DNA of 64,000 nt from Kaistia geumhonensis (lineage in GTDB: Bacteria; Pseudomonadota; Alphaproteobacteria; Rhizobiales; Kaistiaceae), in assembly GCF_030815145.1 (NCBI RefSeq), contig NZ_JAUSWJ010000001.1:3612001-3676000 (forward strand), in the 5' to 3' direction. The notes beneath the pieces are model-generated. The model was given only the letters and a program-made list of their open reading frames with translations, was not told the DNA's origin and ran no database searches. The stretch's first letter is position 1; each line of letters begins with the position of its first letter. Both the position numbers and the translations under genes were made by a program. Below are positions 33,112 through 41,412 of the stretch, in pieces.

Positions 33112-34073
33112 GCCGCATCCTCCTGGTAGAGCACGCAGCGCACCTCATGCCCCGCTCGTCGCAGCAGCGCGGGAACACCAGCCTCGCAGTCCGGCCGCGC
33201 GAACGGGCAGCGATGCGAGAAGCGGCAGCGCTCGATGTCGCTTCGTCCGCCCCAGACGCTGCCCGCGAGCGGCGCCAGTTCGTGGGGATCGTCAATGTCG
33301 GGCACGGCGTCGATCAGGCCCTGCGTATAGGGATGAAGCGGCTCGGCGAAGACGGAGGCGAGCGGCCCACGCTCGACGATCTGGCCGGCATGCAGGATGG
33401 TGAGGCCGGAGCAGTATTCCGCCACCAGCGACAGATTATGCGCGATCAGCACGATGGCGAGGTCCCGCTCGCGGCAGAGACGCGTCAGGAAGCGCAGCAG
33501 CTCGCGCTCGGTCGTCACGTCGAGCGCCGTCGTCGGTTCGTCGGCGATCAGGAGGCGCGGCTCGGTCGCCAGGGCGCAGGCCATGGCGACGCGCTGCGCC
33601 TGGCCGCCGCTGATCTGGTGCGGAAACTTGTCGGCGAGATCGGCATGGTTGAGGCCGCAGACGCGGAAGAGTTCGATCGCCTCCCGCCGCCGCGCCGCTT
33701 TCGGCAGTCTCCCCGCGAGCACGCGCTCGACCTGCGCGCCGGCGGTGAGGAACGGGCTGAGGGCGCCCTTGGCGTTCTGGAAGAGCAGCGAGACGCCGTG
33801 CGAGAGATTGGAGCGCAGCGCCCTCCGGTCGGATGCTGCGAAGCGGCGGCCGGCGAAGGCGACCTCGCCGGCGGTGATGTCGAGGCTCGCGGCGGCGAGG
33901 CCGACGCTGGCCATCATCGAGATCGACTTGCCGGAGCCGCTCTCGCCGACGAGGCCGACGATCTCGCCGTGCCGCACCGAAAGGCTCATGCCCTCGACGA
34001 TGCGGCGGCGATGGCCCTCGCGCACGGTCTCGATCGTCAGGTCACGTATCTCGAACAGGGCCGGATCGCTCAT
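33108..34073 (-). CDS. Peptide-type ABC transporter ATPase, DppD/OppD branch
   Basis: 321 residues. Walker A GESGSGKSIS, Q-loop LFQNAKGALSP, signature ISGGQAQRVAMACAL, Walker B LLIADEPTTALD, His in LIAHNLSLV, and the C-terminal CRFSHRCPFARPDC cysteine cluster. The start at 34073 has GGAG seven bases upstream; the stretch before it carries the end of the permease gene. Works as a heterodimer with the DppF-type ATPase. Confidence 0.93.
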   Translation of the reverse strand: MSDPALFEIRDLTIETVREGHRRRIVEGMSLSVRHGEIVGLVGESGSGKSISMMASVGLAAASLDITAGEVAFAGRRFAASDRRALRSNLSHGVSLLFQNAKGALSPFLTAGAQVERVLAGRLPKAARRREAIELFRVCGLNHADLADKFPHQISGGQAQRVAMACALATEPRLLIADEPTTALDVTTERELLRFLTRLCRERDLAIVLIAHNLSLVAEYCSGLTILHAGQIVERGPLASVFAEPLHPYTQGLIDAVPDIDDPHELAPLAGSVWGGRSDIERCRFSHRCPFARPDCEAGVPALLRRAGHEVRCVLYQEDAA

Positions 34074-34074
34074 C

Positions 34075-34983
34075 TCAACGCTCCTGCCGCCGCGGATCGA
34101 GCCCGCTTTCCAGCGCATCGCCGAGCAGGTTCAGGCTGAAGATCGTCGCCGAGAGGACGAGTCCGGGGAAAACGCTCATCCACCACGCGCCCTGCACGAG
34201 GAACCTCGTGCCCTCCGCCACCATGACGCCGAGATCGGGGGTGGGCGGGCGGATGCCGATGCCTAGGAAGGAGAGCACGGCGACATTGCCGACCGCCGCC
34301 GCGAGGTTGAGGCTCGCGTGGATCGCGATCGGGTTCAGCGTGTTCGGCAGGACATGGCGAAACATGATGCCGAACTCGGTCGCGCCCGAGCAGCGGGCTG
34401 CGTCGACATAGTCGAGATGCTTCACCGCCAGCGTCTGGCCACGGATCACGCGCGCATAGAGCGGGATATTGATCAGCACCGTCACGATCACGATGCTGCC
34501 GACGCTCGGCCCGATGGCGAGAACGAGCACCATCGCGACCAGGATCAGCGGGAAGGACTGGATGATGTCGACGAAGCGCATCAGCGTGTCGTCGAGCCAG
34601 CCGCCGCGATAGCCGCAGACGAGACCGATCAGCGAGCCGATGAGGATCGCGCCGGTAACGCCGACGCCGGCGACGATGAAATCGATCCGGAGCGAGACCA
34701 GGGTGCGCGAGAAGACGTCGCGGCCGAAATCGTCTGTCCCGAACCAGTGCTCGGCCGAGGGCGGCAGCAGCGTGCCTGGGGTCGTCAGGATGGGGTCATG
34801 CGTGACGAGCAGCGGCCCGAAGAGCGCGACGAGCAGCAGAGCCGCCAGCATCGTGACGCCCGCGAGCCCGAGCGGATCGCCGGCGAAGACGCGCACGTAG
34901 AAGGCGCGCCATCCTGCCGCCCGCCCGGCTGGGGCTTTGGTCGCGCGCTCTTTCGTCACGACGGTCTCACTTGCCATAGCCAT
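34075..34983 (-). CDS. Peptide-type ABC transporter permease, DppC/OppC branch
   Basis: 302 residues. Starts with a ~30-residue cytoplasmic tail, then LGLAGVTMLAALLLVALFGPLL and the DppC hallmark HWFGTDDFGRDVFSRTL. The EAA loop reads VDAARCSGATEFGIMFRHVLPN. Overlaps the DppB-type gene by 17 bases and ends one base before the next ATG, so all transporter genes are tightly coupled. Confidence 0.93.
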   Translation of the reverse strand: MAMASETVVTKERATKAPAGRAAGWRAFYVRVFAGDPLGLAGVTMLAALLLVALFGPLLVTHDPILTTPGTLLPPSAEHWFGTDDFGRDVFSRTLVSLRIDFIVAGVGVTGAILIGSLIGLVCGYRGGWLDDTLMRFVDIIQSFPLILVAMVLVLAIGPSVGSIVIVTVLINIPLYARVIRGQTLAVKHLDYVDAARCSGATEFGIMFRHVLPNTLNPIAIHASLNLAAAVGNVAVLSFLGIGIRPPTPDLGVMVAEGTRFLVQGAWWMSVFPGLVLSATIFSLNLLGDALESGLDPRRQER

Positions 34984-35998
34984 GACGGATCCTGGGGTCG
35001 ATCAGCGCATAGGAGAGGTCGACCAGAAGATTGGTGAGCGCGACGCCGGAGGCGACGAGCAGGATGCAGGTCGAGACCGGCGCCATGTCCGAAGTGGTGA
35101 TCGCGGTGACGGCGTAGCGGCCGATGCCGGGCCAGGAGAACACCGTTTCGACGATGGCGGCGCCGGCCAGCACATTGCCGATGACGAAGCCGAGCGTCGT
35201 CACGATCGGAACCAGCGCGCCGCGAAACGCATCGCCGAGAACGACCTGCCGCTCCCTGAGGCCGAGCGCGCGGCCGAAGGTGACGTAGTCCTCGCCGAGC
35301 GATTCCCCCATCGCGGCGCGCGTGATGCGGGCGAGCGGCGACACGACACCGAGGCCGAGCACGAGGACGGGGAGGACGAGCTGCCGCGCGGCGGCGAGCG
35401 CGACGTCGAGCTTGCCCGCGAGCAGGCCGTCGATCGTATAGAAGCCGATGACGAAGGGCGGCGGCGAATAGAGTGGCGAGAGGCGGCCGACCGGCGTCGG
35501 CACCCAGCGCAGCTGATAGAAGAGGACGAAGATCAGGACGATGCCGAGCCAGAAGGCGGGAACCGACTGGATGGCGATGTTGACGATGCGCAGCAGATGA
35601 TCTGTCGGCCGGCCGCGGCGGATCGCGGCCACCATGCCGAGCGGGATGCCTATCGCTGTCCCGAGCAGGATCCCATAGATCGCGAGTTCCAGCGTCGCCG
35701 GAATGCGGCGGGCGAGGTCCTCGCCGACGCTGTTTCCGGTTCCGAGCGAGCGCCCGAATTCGCCGCTGAACACCGAGCCCATATAGCGCGCATATTGGAC
35801 GATGAGCGGCTGGTCGAGGCCCATCTGGCGGCGCATCTCGGCGCGCTGCTCGTTGGTGATGTCGGGATAGCGGCTCGTCACCGGGTCCGACGGCAACAGA
35901 TAGGCCATCGAGAAGGCGACGGCGCTGATGCCGAGGAGCACCACCGCGCTGATCGCGATGCGTCGCAGGACATAGGCGAGGACGGGAGGAAGCCGCAT
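34967..35998 (-). CDS. Peptide-type ABC transporter permease, DppB/OppB branch
   Basis: 343 residues. N-terminal helix ISAVVLLGISAVAFSMAYLLP, the DppB pattern MGLDQPLIVQYARYMGSVFSGEFGRS, and the loop GRALGLRERQVVLGDAFRGALVPIVT. A stem-loop and 75 bases separate it from the binding-protein gene. No sequence feature here tells peptides from opines, amides or glycosides, all of which this family can carry. Confidence 0.93.
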   Translation of the reverse strand: MRLPPVLAYVLRRIAISAVVLLGISAVAFSMAYLLPSDPVTSRYPDITNEQRAEMRRQMGLDQPLIVQYARYMGSVFSGEFGRSLGTGNSVGEDLARRIPATLELAIYGILLGTAIGIPLGMVAAIRRGRPTDHLLRIVNIAIQSVPAFWLGIVLIFVLFYQLRWVPTPVGRLSPLYSPPPFVIGFYTIDGLLAGKLDVALAAARQLVLPVLVLGLGVVSPLARITRAAMGESLGEDYVTFGRALGLRERQVVLGDAFRGALVPIVTTLGFVIGNVLAGAAIVETVFSWPGIGRYAVTAITTSDMAPVSTCILLVASGVALTNLLVDLSYALIDPRIRHGYGK

Positions 35999-36027
35999 CG
36001 GTCTCGTCGATTTCCTAAAAGAAGGGA

Positions 36028-36055
36028 GCCGCGCGCCGGGGAGGCGGCGCGCGGC
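36028..36055 (-). terminator. Stem-loop between binding-protein and DppB-type genes
   Basis: GCCGCGCGCC and GGCGCGCGGC pair perfectly over 10 bp with an eight-base loop, about 20 bases after the binding-protein stop. No U tract; expected to reduce read-through into the permease genes or protect the 3' end of the binding-protein message. Confidence 0.6.
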
Positions 36056-36073
36056 GATGCGCGGGGAAGCGCG

Positions 36074-37750
36074 TCAGTTGCAGGGACGGAGCCAGGAGAA
36101 GGCGATCGTTCCCCAGGGGAACTTGTTCACGTCGCAGACGCGGCTGGAGACGGCGGCGTTCCAGTTGACCTGGAAGAGCGGCGCCGCGAGATGCTCGCCG
36201 TTGAGGATGCCGAGGACCTCGTCCTGCAGCTTCATGTAGCTGGCCTCGTCGCTCTGCGGGATCAGAAGTGCCGCGAGGACGTCCTTGTCGAGGGTCGCAT
36301 TGGCGAACTGGATGTGGTTGGTCGCGCTGTCGCTGCGATACATCCAGTAGGCCCAGTACATGAAGTCGTTCCACCACGGCCCCATGGCGTGGATGGAGAC
36401 CTTGAGATCGCGGTTGCCCCAGGCGGCGTCGTCGAACGCGTTCTGGGTCAGCGGCTTGATCTGCATGTCGACGCCGATGCCGCGCAGCGCATCCTGGATG
36501 ATGACGGCCGCGGCCATGTTGGTCGAGCCCTGCACCACCGGCACCTCGAAGGGCGGCACCTTGCCGGCATATTTGCTCTCTGCGACGAGCTTCCTGGCCG
36601 CCTCGACATCGGTGGTGAAATAGGGATCCGCGACATAGCCGGGGGTCGTCACGCCGACGAGGTTCTGCACCGGTGTGCAGAAGCCCTTGCAGACTTCCTT
36701 GACGAGGCGGTCATAGGGGATCGCCTTGATCACGGCCTCGCGGATCTTCACGTCGTCGAAGGGCGGAATGTCCGGCTTCCAGCGCAGCACGGTGACGTCC
36801 TGCTGCGAGGGGACGCTGAACACCTTGACGGCGCCGGATTTCGCGAGCGTCGCATATTCGTTGGCGGTGACGAAGGCGAAGTCGGCCTCGCCGCTCTCCA
36901 TGAGCAGCGCGCGCGTCTGCGCATCCGGAACGACACGGAACATCACCTCGGAGTAATAGGGCTTCGCGTCGCCCCAGTAGTCCTTGTTGGCCGTGATGGT
37001 GATCGCCTCGCCGCTCTGCTGCTCGCCGAGCTTGTAGGGGCCGGAGCCCATCGCGTTCTTCTTGATCCAGTCGACGCACCAGGTGTCGCCCTCGGCGCGG
37101 CCCTTCTCGCAGGCGGCCTTGGACATCACGGTCAGCGACATAGAGGCGAAGTTGCGCAGCGAGTAGCGTCCCATGCCATCGGGATAGGTGATCGCGATCG
37201 TGTGCGGATCGATCACCTTCATCTGATCGGTCTTGAAGATGCCGCCGGTCTCGATCTGCGTCGTGCCCCAGCCCATGCGGCCCTCGAGCGCCCGCTGGAT
37301 CGACCAGTAGACGTCATCGGCCGTGACGGGTGTACCGTCCCAGAATTTGGCGGCGGGGTTCAGGTGGAAGGTGAGCGTCTTGTTGTCGGGCGAGATGTCC
37401 CAGGAGGTGGCGAGGCGGGGGACGATCTTCGTCTGGTCGGCGATGCCGGTCGCCGGGTCGATCTCGTAGGTGACCAGCGTGTCGAACAGCTCCATCGCCA
37501 TCTGGCCGACAAAAGCCGAGGTGTTCTGGGGATCCAGCGTCGCCGGATATTCGTGGTGCAGGTAGATGAGCCGCGGCCCGGCGCCGATCTGGTCGGCCGC
37601 GAGCGGCTTCGGCGCGAAGACGGGCTCCGCGGCGGTCGCCGGTCCTGAAAGCGCCGCGGCCGTCATCACGGCTGCGAGCAAGGAAAGGCGATGCCTCGCC
37701 GTCTCCCGGCGCGTCGGCCCCCGGTCTCTTTTCATGATTGATCCTGGCAT
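36074..37750 (-). CDS. Family 5 extracellular solute-binding protein
   Basis: 558 residues. Signal peptide with hydrophobic core LSLLAAVMTAAALSGPATAAEP. SBP_bac_5 features follow: PATLDPQNTSAFVGQMAMELFDTLVTY, PRLATSWDISPDNKTLTFHLNPAAKFWDG (shown here in pieces of one segment), KPYYSEVMFRVVPDAQTRALLMESGEAD and IREAVIKAIPYDRLVKEV. Three Cys pairs near KGFCTPV and RVCDVNKFPWG may form disulfides. Two start codons are possible, 37750 (GAGG upstream) and 37735 (AGGA upstream); the first is used. First gene of the nine-gene operon that ends with the two-component system. Confidence 0.92.
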   Translation of the reverse strand: MPGSIMKRDRGPTRRETARHRLSLLAAVMTAAALSGPATAAEPVFAPKPLAADQIGAGPRLIYLHHEYPATLDPQNTSAFVGQMAMELFDTLVTYEIDPATGIADQTKIVPRLATSWDISPDNKTLTFHLNPAAKFWDGTPVTADDVYWSIQRALEGRMGWGTTQIETGGIFKTDQMKVIDPHTIAITYPDGMGRYSLRNFASMSLTVMSKAACEKGRAEGDTWCVDWIKKNAMGSGPYKLGEQQSGEAITITANKDYWGDAKPYYSEVMFRVVPDAQTRALLMESGEADFAFVTANEYATLAKSGAVKVFSVPSQQDVTVLRWKPDIPPFDDVKIREAVIKAIPYDRLVKEVCKGFCTPVQNLVGVTTPGYVADPYFTTDVEAARKLVAESKYAGKVPPFEVPVVQGSTNMAAAVIIQDALRGIGVDMQIKPLTQNAFDDAAWGNRDLKVSIHAMGPWWNDFMYWAYWMYRSDSATNHIQFANATLDKDVLAALLIPQSDEASYMKLQDEVLGILNGEHLAAPLFQVNWNAAVSSRVCDVNKFPWGTIAFSWLRPCN

Positions 37751-37886
37751 TCGTCACCCTCTGGATTGGCAGGTGTCGCCGTGCCGTCGGCACGGCCCGG
37801 ACCATGCGTCCGGACCCTGTCTTGTGATGGGTCGAGGGTAGGTTTCGCGCGGCGCGCCTCACAAGTTCACCTTCGGCGCAAACGCG

Positions 37887-37900
37887 GATACGAACGTATC
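37887..37900. promoter_or_regulatory. Operator-like palindrome GATACG-AA-CGTATC
   Basis: GATACGAACGTATC has perfect 6-base arms around AA. It lies about 140 bases upstream of the binding-protein start and could be the site for the operon's own response regulator or another local regulator. Only this copy was found. Confidence 0.45.
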
Positions 37901-38068
37901 GAAGGCGCGCCTCCAGCCGCCTTCCCGGGAGGACGCCGAAGCCAGCGCGCCGACGCGGGACCGCCACAAGGTGACTCGTGGGCCTTCGCGCCGGGATCGG
38001 CCCGCAAGACCCCTCGGCTCGTCCTCTGCCCCCTTGCAAATCGTCCGAAAATGCTGCCGCATGCCGGA

Positions 38069-38083
38069 GGTGAAACGATTACC
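38069..38083. promoter_or_regulatory. Possible LacI-type operator ahead of the oxygenase gene
   Basis: GGTGAAACGATTACC shares the pattern AAACG-n-TTA-n-CC with the candidate LacI operator at 40161. It lies about 30 bases before the oxygenase start. Palindromy is weak, so this is tentative. Confidence 0.35.
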
Positions 38084-38114
38084 ATCGGAGGGCTCGAGCT
38101 TGGCCAGGGATGAA

Positions 38115-38966
38115 ATGAGTGCAGCGAGCGGCGTGGCCGCCGTTTCCTATCTGGATCCGGCGGCGCCGGCGCTTTTCGCGGATTCGCTCCGCCGCACGGG
38201 CTTCGGCGTGATCCGCGATCATCCGATTCCGCAGGCGCTGGTCGAGGAGATCTACGCCGAATGGCTCGCCTTCTTCGACAGCGATGCGAAGCATGCCTAT
38301 GCGTCGGGGGCCGGCAGCCATGACGGCTTCTTCTCGCCCTCCGTGTCCGAAATCGCCAAGGGCAATTCAAAGCGCGATCTGAAGGAGTTCTTCCATATCT
38401 TCCCGTGGGGACGCTATCCGGCCGAACTGTCCGACGCTGCGCGCCGTTATTACGATCTGGCGAGTGCGCTCGCCGGGGAACTTCTGTCCTGGGTCGAGGC
38501 CAATACGCCGCCCGACGTCCGGGACCGCTTCTCGATGCCGCTGGCGCGCATGATCGAAGGCAGCCCGGATACGCTGCTGAGGGTGCTGCGCTATCCCCCG
38601 CTCACCGGCGAGGAGGAGCCGGGCGCGGTCCGCGCCGCGGCGCACGAGGACATCAATCTGCTGACGGTTCTGCCGGCTTCCAACGAGCGCGGCCTGCAAC
38701 TCCTGACGAAGAAGGGCGAATGGGCCGATGTGCCGTCCGACTTCGGCTCGCTTGTCATCAATGTCGGCGACATGCTGCAGGAAGCGTCCGGCGGCTACTA
38801 CACATCCACGACTCATCGCGTGGTGAACCCCGCGGGGGAAGGCGCACGACGCTCGCGTGTCTCGATTCCGCTCTTCCTGCAGCCGCGCGCCGATGTTGTG
38901 CTCTCCGCGCGCTACACGGCCGGCGCCTATCTCGACGAAAGGCTGCGGGAAATCCGTGGGCGCTGA
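38115..38966 (+). CDS. 2-oxoglutarate/Fe(II)-dependent oxygenase, isopenicillin N synthase family
   Basis: 283 residues. The iron triad is readable: His-x-Asp in AAAHEDINLLTVL and His in STTHRVVNP, and the 2OG-binding Arg-x-Ser in RSRVSIPLFLQP. The N-terminal DIOX_N-like part has FADSLRRTGFGVIRDHPIP. The start at 38115 has AGGGA six bases upstream; the frame is open 48 codons further but that part is not conserved-looking. Convergent with the LacI gene. Next to a nucleoside importer, it may oxidise a nucleobase or related ring, but this is inference. Confidence 0.88.
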   Translation: MSAASGVAAVSYLDPAAPALFADSLRRTGFGVIRDHPIPQALVEEIYAEWLAFFDSDAKHAYASGAGSHDGFFSPSVSEIAKGNSKRDLKEFFHIFPWGRYPAELSDAARRYYDLASALAGELLSWVEANTPPDVRDRFSMPLARMIEGSPDTLLRVLRYPPLTGEEEPGAVRAAAHEDINLLTVLPASNERGLQLLTKKGEWADVPSDFGSLVINVGDMLQEASGGYYTSTTHRVVNPAGEGARRSRVSIPLFLQPRADVVLSARYTAGAYLDERLREIRGR

Positions 38967-39010
38967 GGGCGGGGGAGCGCTGACAGGTATCCGAGGCTCC
39001 AGGCGGCCTG

Positions 39011-40012
39011 TCAGGACTCCAGCGTGCGCACGCTGTCTCGCTCGATGAGTTCCACGCCGAGCGAGGTCACGAGCGGCACCTTGCGTCCGGCCATCAGCGC
39101 GAGGATGCGGTCGACGACATGGGCCGCCACCTGGGGGATCGACGGGGAGACCGTCGTCATGCGCGGCGCGCAGAACTCCGCCTGCTTGCATTCGATGTAG
39201 CTCAGCACCGACAATTCGCCCGGAACGTCGATGCCGAGCTGATACGCCGCCTGCAGGACGCCGAAGCTGAACTGCGTGCCGAAGGTGAACATCGCGGTCG
39301 GCCGCGGCTGCCGTTCGAGCATCGCCAGCGCCTTGTCGCGCGCGTCGCCGAACGCATAGCTGGTCTCGACGGTCCAGCGCGGATCGATGTTGAGGCCGAG
39401 ACGGGCCGCCGTCTGGCGGGTTCCTGCCAGCAGGCCCTGCGCGCGCTGGAGCATCGGTCCCGTCATCAGGCCGATATCGCGATGGCCGCGTTCGGCGAGA
39501 TAGGTCAGCGCCATCTCGGCCCCGCGTTCGAGATGCTCGACGACGCCCTGCTTGCGGAATTCGCCCGGCCTGTCCCAGTTCAGCAGCACGCTCGGCATCC
39601 GGGCGGCAAGTCCGGCCTCGTCGGCGATCCACTCGTCCGAGTGGCCGAGCACGACAACCCCGGCGGCGCGCTGCAGGAACGACGCGAGCGGCCCGCCCTG
39701 GCGCATGCGCTCGAGCGTCGCGAGCTGCACCCGCAGCACGTTCAGATCGCGATCGGCAAATCCCTTCTCGATCGCGGCCGAAAGGTCGTCGAAGAAGGAT
39801 GTGTCGGCGTGCGGCGTGGCGAGAAAGATGACGGGAACCTCGGCCGTCTTGAACCAGGCCGCGAGACTGTCCTTGCGATAGTCGAGCGCCGCGATCGCCT
39901 TGCCGATCCGCTCGGCCGTCGGGGTGCTGACGGCCTTGGTCTTGTTGAGGTAATGCGACACCGTGGCGATCGATACGTTCGCCAGCGCCGCGACGTCCTT
40001 GATCGTCGCCAT
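39011..40012 (-). CDS. LacI-family transcriptional regulator
   Basis: 333 residues. The helix-turn-helix and hinge are MATIKDVAALANVSIATVSH and YLNKTKAVSTPTAERIGKAI; the periplasmic-binding-like effector domain follows (VIFLATPHADTSFFDDLSAA, VVVLGHSDEW, YLAERGHRDIGLMTGP). The start at 40012 begins right at the HTH with AGGA upstream; a longer frame to 40099 is rejected. Divergent from the nucleoside importer, whose leader contains an AAACGTTT-centred site; probably a local repressor responding to a nucleoside or base. Confidence 0.92.
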   Translation of the reverse strand: MATIKDVAALANVSIATVSHYLNKTKAVSTPTAERIGKAIAALDYRKDSLAAWFKTAEVPVIFLATPHADTSFFDDLSAAIEKGFADRDLNVLRVQLATLERMRQGGPLASFLQRAAGVVVLGHSDEWIADEAGLAARMPSVLLNWDRPGEFRKQGVVEHLERGAEMALTYLAERGHRDIGLMTGPMLQRAQGLLAGTRQTAARLGLNIDPRWTVETSYAFGDARDKALAMLERQPRPTAMFTFGTQFSFGVLQAAYQLGIDVPGELSVLSYIECKQAEFCAPRMTTVSPSIPQVAAHVVDRILALMAGRKVPLVTSLGVELIERDSVRTLES

Positions 40013-40160
40013 ACCGTCCTGCTCCCTGCCGCGATCTTGCAGGCGCGGCGGCGCCTGTCCAGCGCCCGCGCCGATCCCGAGGGCCGATCGCCGCCTCATT
40101 CCACATCACGCTCCGCCCATCAAACGGTCTTGACGCCGGAGCGGCGCCGACTAAGGTAAT

Positions 40161-40175
40161 GGAAAACGTTTAACC
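40161..40175. promoter_or_regulatory. LacI-type operator in the LacI/importer intergenic region
   Basis: GGAAAACGTTTAACC centres on the perfect palindrome AAACGTTT (40164-40171) with a CG centre, the usual design of LacI/PurR-family operators. It lies between the divergent regulator and importer genes, about 150 bases from the first and 110 from the second. Confidence 0.6.
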
Positions 40176-40282
40176 AGCCAACGAAAACAGCGTCGACGTT
40201 CTCGCCCCCCGAAAGGGCCTGGCCAAACGGCGCGTCCATCCAGAGCGATCAGCAACCAGTGATTCAGGGAACAGTCACAGCC

Positions 40283-41404
40283 ATGTCGACCATCACCCGC
40301 CGGGGTCTCGCGACCCTCCTCCTCGGCGTCGCCAGCATCGCCACCGTCGGCCTCGCGGTCGCGAGCGGCCCCGCCGCCGCCGCGGACAAGCCGAAGAAGG
40401 TCATCTTCCTCGTCAACGGCACGCTCGGCGACAAGTCCTATTTCGATCTCGGCGCCGCCGGAATCGAGGCGATCAAGGCCAAATATGGCGATGCCGTCGA
40501 GACGAAGATCCTCGAGATGGGCACCGACCAGACCAAGTGGCAGCCGGCCTTCGAGGACGTGTCCGAACAGGACTGGGACCTGATCTTCGCGTGCACCTAC
40601 GAAATCTCGGACATCCTCGCCGAGGTCGCGCCGAACCATCCGGACAAGACCTATGCCGTGATCGACGCCGTGGTACCCTTCGAGCAGGGTGATCTCGGCA
40701 ATATCTACGCCGTCTCGTTCAAGCAGAACGAAGGCTCCTACCTCGCGGGAATCCTCGCGGCGGGCCTCCTGAACGACGGCACCATTCCCGCCGACCAGGG
40801 CACGTCGATCGGCTTTCTCGGCGGCATGGACATTCCCGGCATCAACGACTTCCTGACCGGCTATATCGAGGGCGCGCGTTCGGTCAATCCGGATATCAAG
40901 GTCGCGATCTCCTATGCCGGCACCTTCGACGATGCGGCCAAGGGCAAGGAACTCGCACTGGCGCAGTACCGGTCCGGGACGGCGATCGGCTTCAACGTCG
41001 CCGGCCAGACCGGCCTCGGCCAACTCGCGGCCGCGAAGGAAGTCGGCAAGTGGGCGCTCGGCGTCAATTCCGACCAGGAGGCGATCTTCAAGGACAGTGA
41101 TCCGGCCATGGCCGCCTGGGTGGCAAGCTCGATGGTCAAGAAGGTCGATGTCGCCATGCTGCGGGCCTATGACCTCTATGTCGAAGGCAAGCTGCCGGTG
41201 GGCAAGGTCGAGGCGCTCGGCCTCGCCGAGGATGCGGTCGGTCTGGTCGAGACCGGAAATATGGCGAAGCTCGCCTCTCCGGCGCTGAAGGAGCAGATTG
41301 CGACCGCGAAGGCCGGCATCATCGACGGCTCGATCAAGGTGACGTCCGGCTTCGGTCTCGACACCGACACGCTGAACACGCTGCGCGACAGCGTCCGTCC
41401 CTGA
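40283..41404 (+). CDS. BMP-family nucleoside-binding protein (PnrA-like)
   Basis: 373 residues. The leader MSTITRRGLATLLLGVASI has a twin arginine and a hydrophobic core, so Tat export is possible. The BMP domain shows VIFLVNGTLGDKSYFDLGAAGIEAI, DLIFACTYEISDILAEVA, FKQNEGSYLAGILAAGLL, IGFLGGMDIPGINDFLTGYIEGA and ALGVNSDQEAIF. This family binds purine nucleosides or related heterocycles. The ATG at 40283 gives a normal signal peptide; a GTG eight codons earlier is possible. Confidence 0.92.
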   Translation: MSTITRRGLATLLLGVASIATVGLAVASGPAAAADKPKKVIFLVNGTLGDKSYFDLGAAGIEAIKAKYGDAVETKILEMGTDQTKWQPAFEDVSEQDWDLIFACTYEISDILAEVAPNHPDKTYAVIDAVVPFEQGDLGNIYAVSFKQNEGSYLAGILAAGLLNDGTIPADQGTSIGFLGGMDIPGINDFLTGYIEGARSVNPDIKVAISYAGTFDDAAKGKELALAQYRSGTAIGFNVAGQTGLGQLAAAKEVGKWALGVNSDQEAIFKDSDPAMAAWVASSMVKKVDVAMLRAYDLYVEGKLPVGKVEALGLAEDAVGLVETGNMAKLASPALKEQIATAKAGIIDGSIKVTSGFGLDTDTLNTLRDSVRP

Positions 41405-41412
41405 GCCTCGCA

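Larger units (their letters stand above)
37751..38114. other. Divergent regulatory gap
   Basis: About 360 bases between the family 5 binding-protein gene and the 2OG oxygenase. No gene is supported. It holds a near-perfect 14-base palindrome at 37887-37900 and a LacI-like site at 38069-38083. Confidence 0.6.

Noticed and set aside
34937-37648. A plus-strand frame of about 900 codons over the DppB and binding-protein genes
   Set aside because: Its translation is rich in Arg, Asp, Glu and His runs typical of antisense frames of GC-rich genes, with no domain, and both real genes lie on the other strand.
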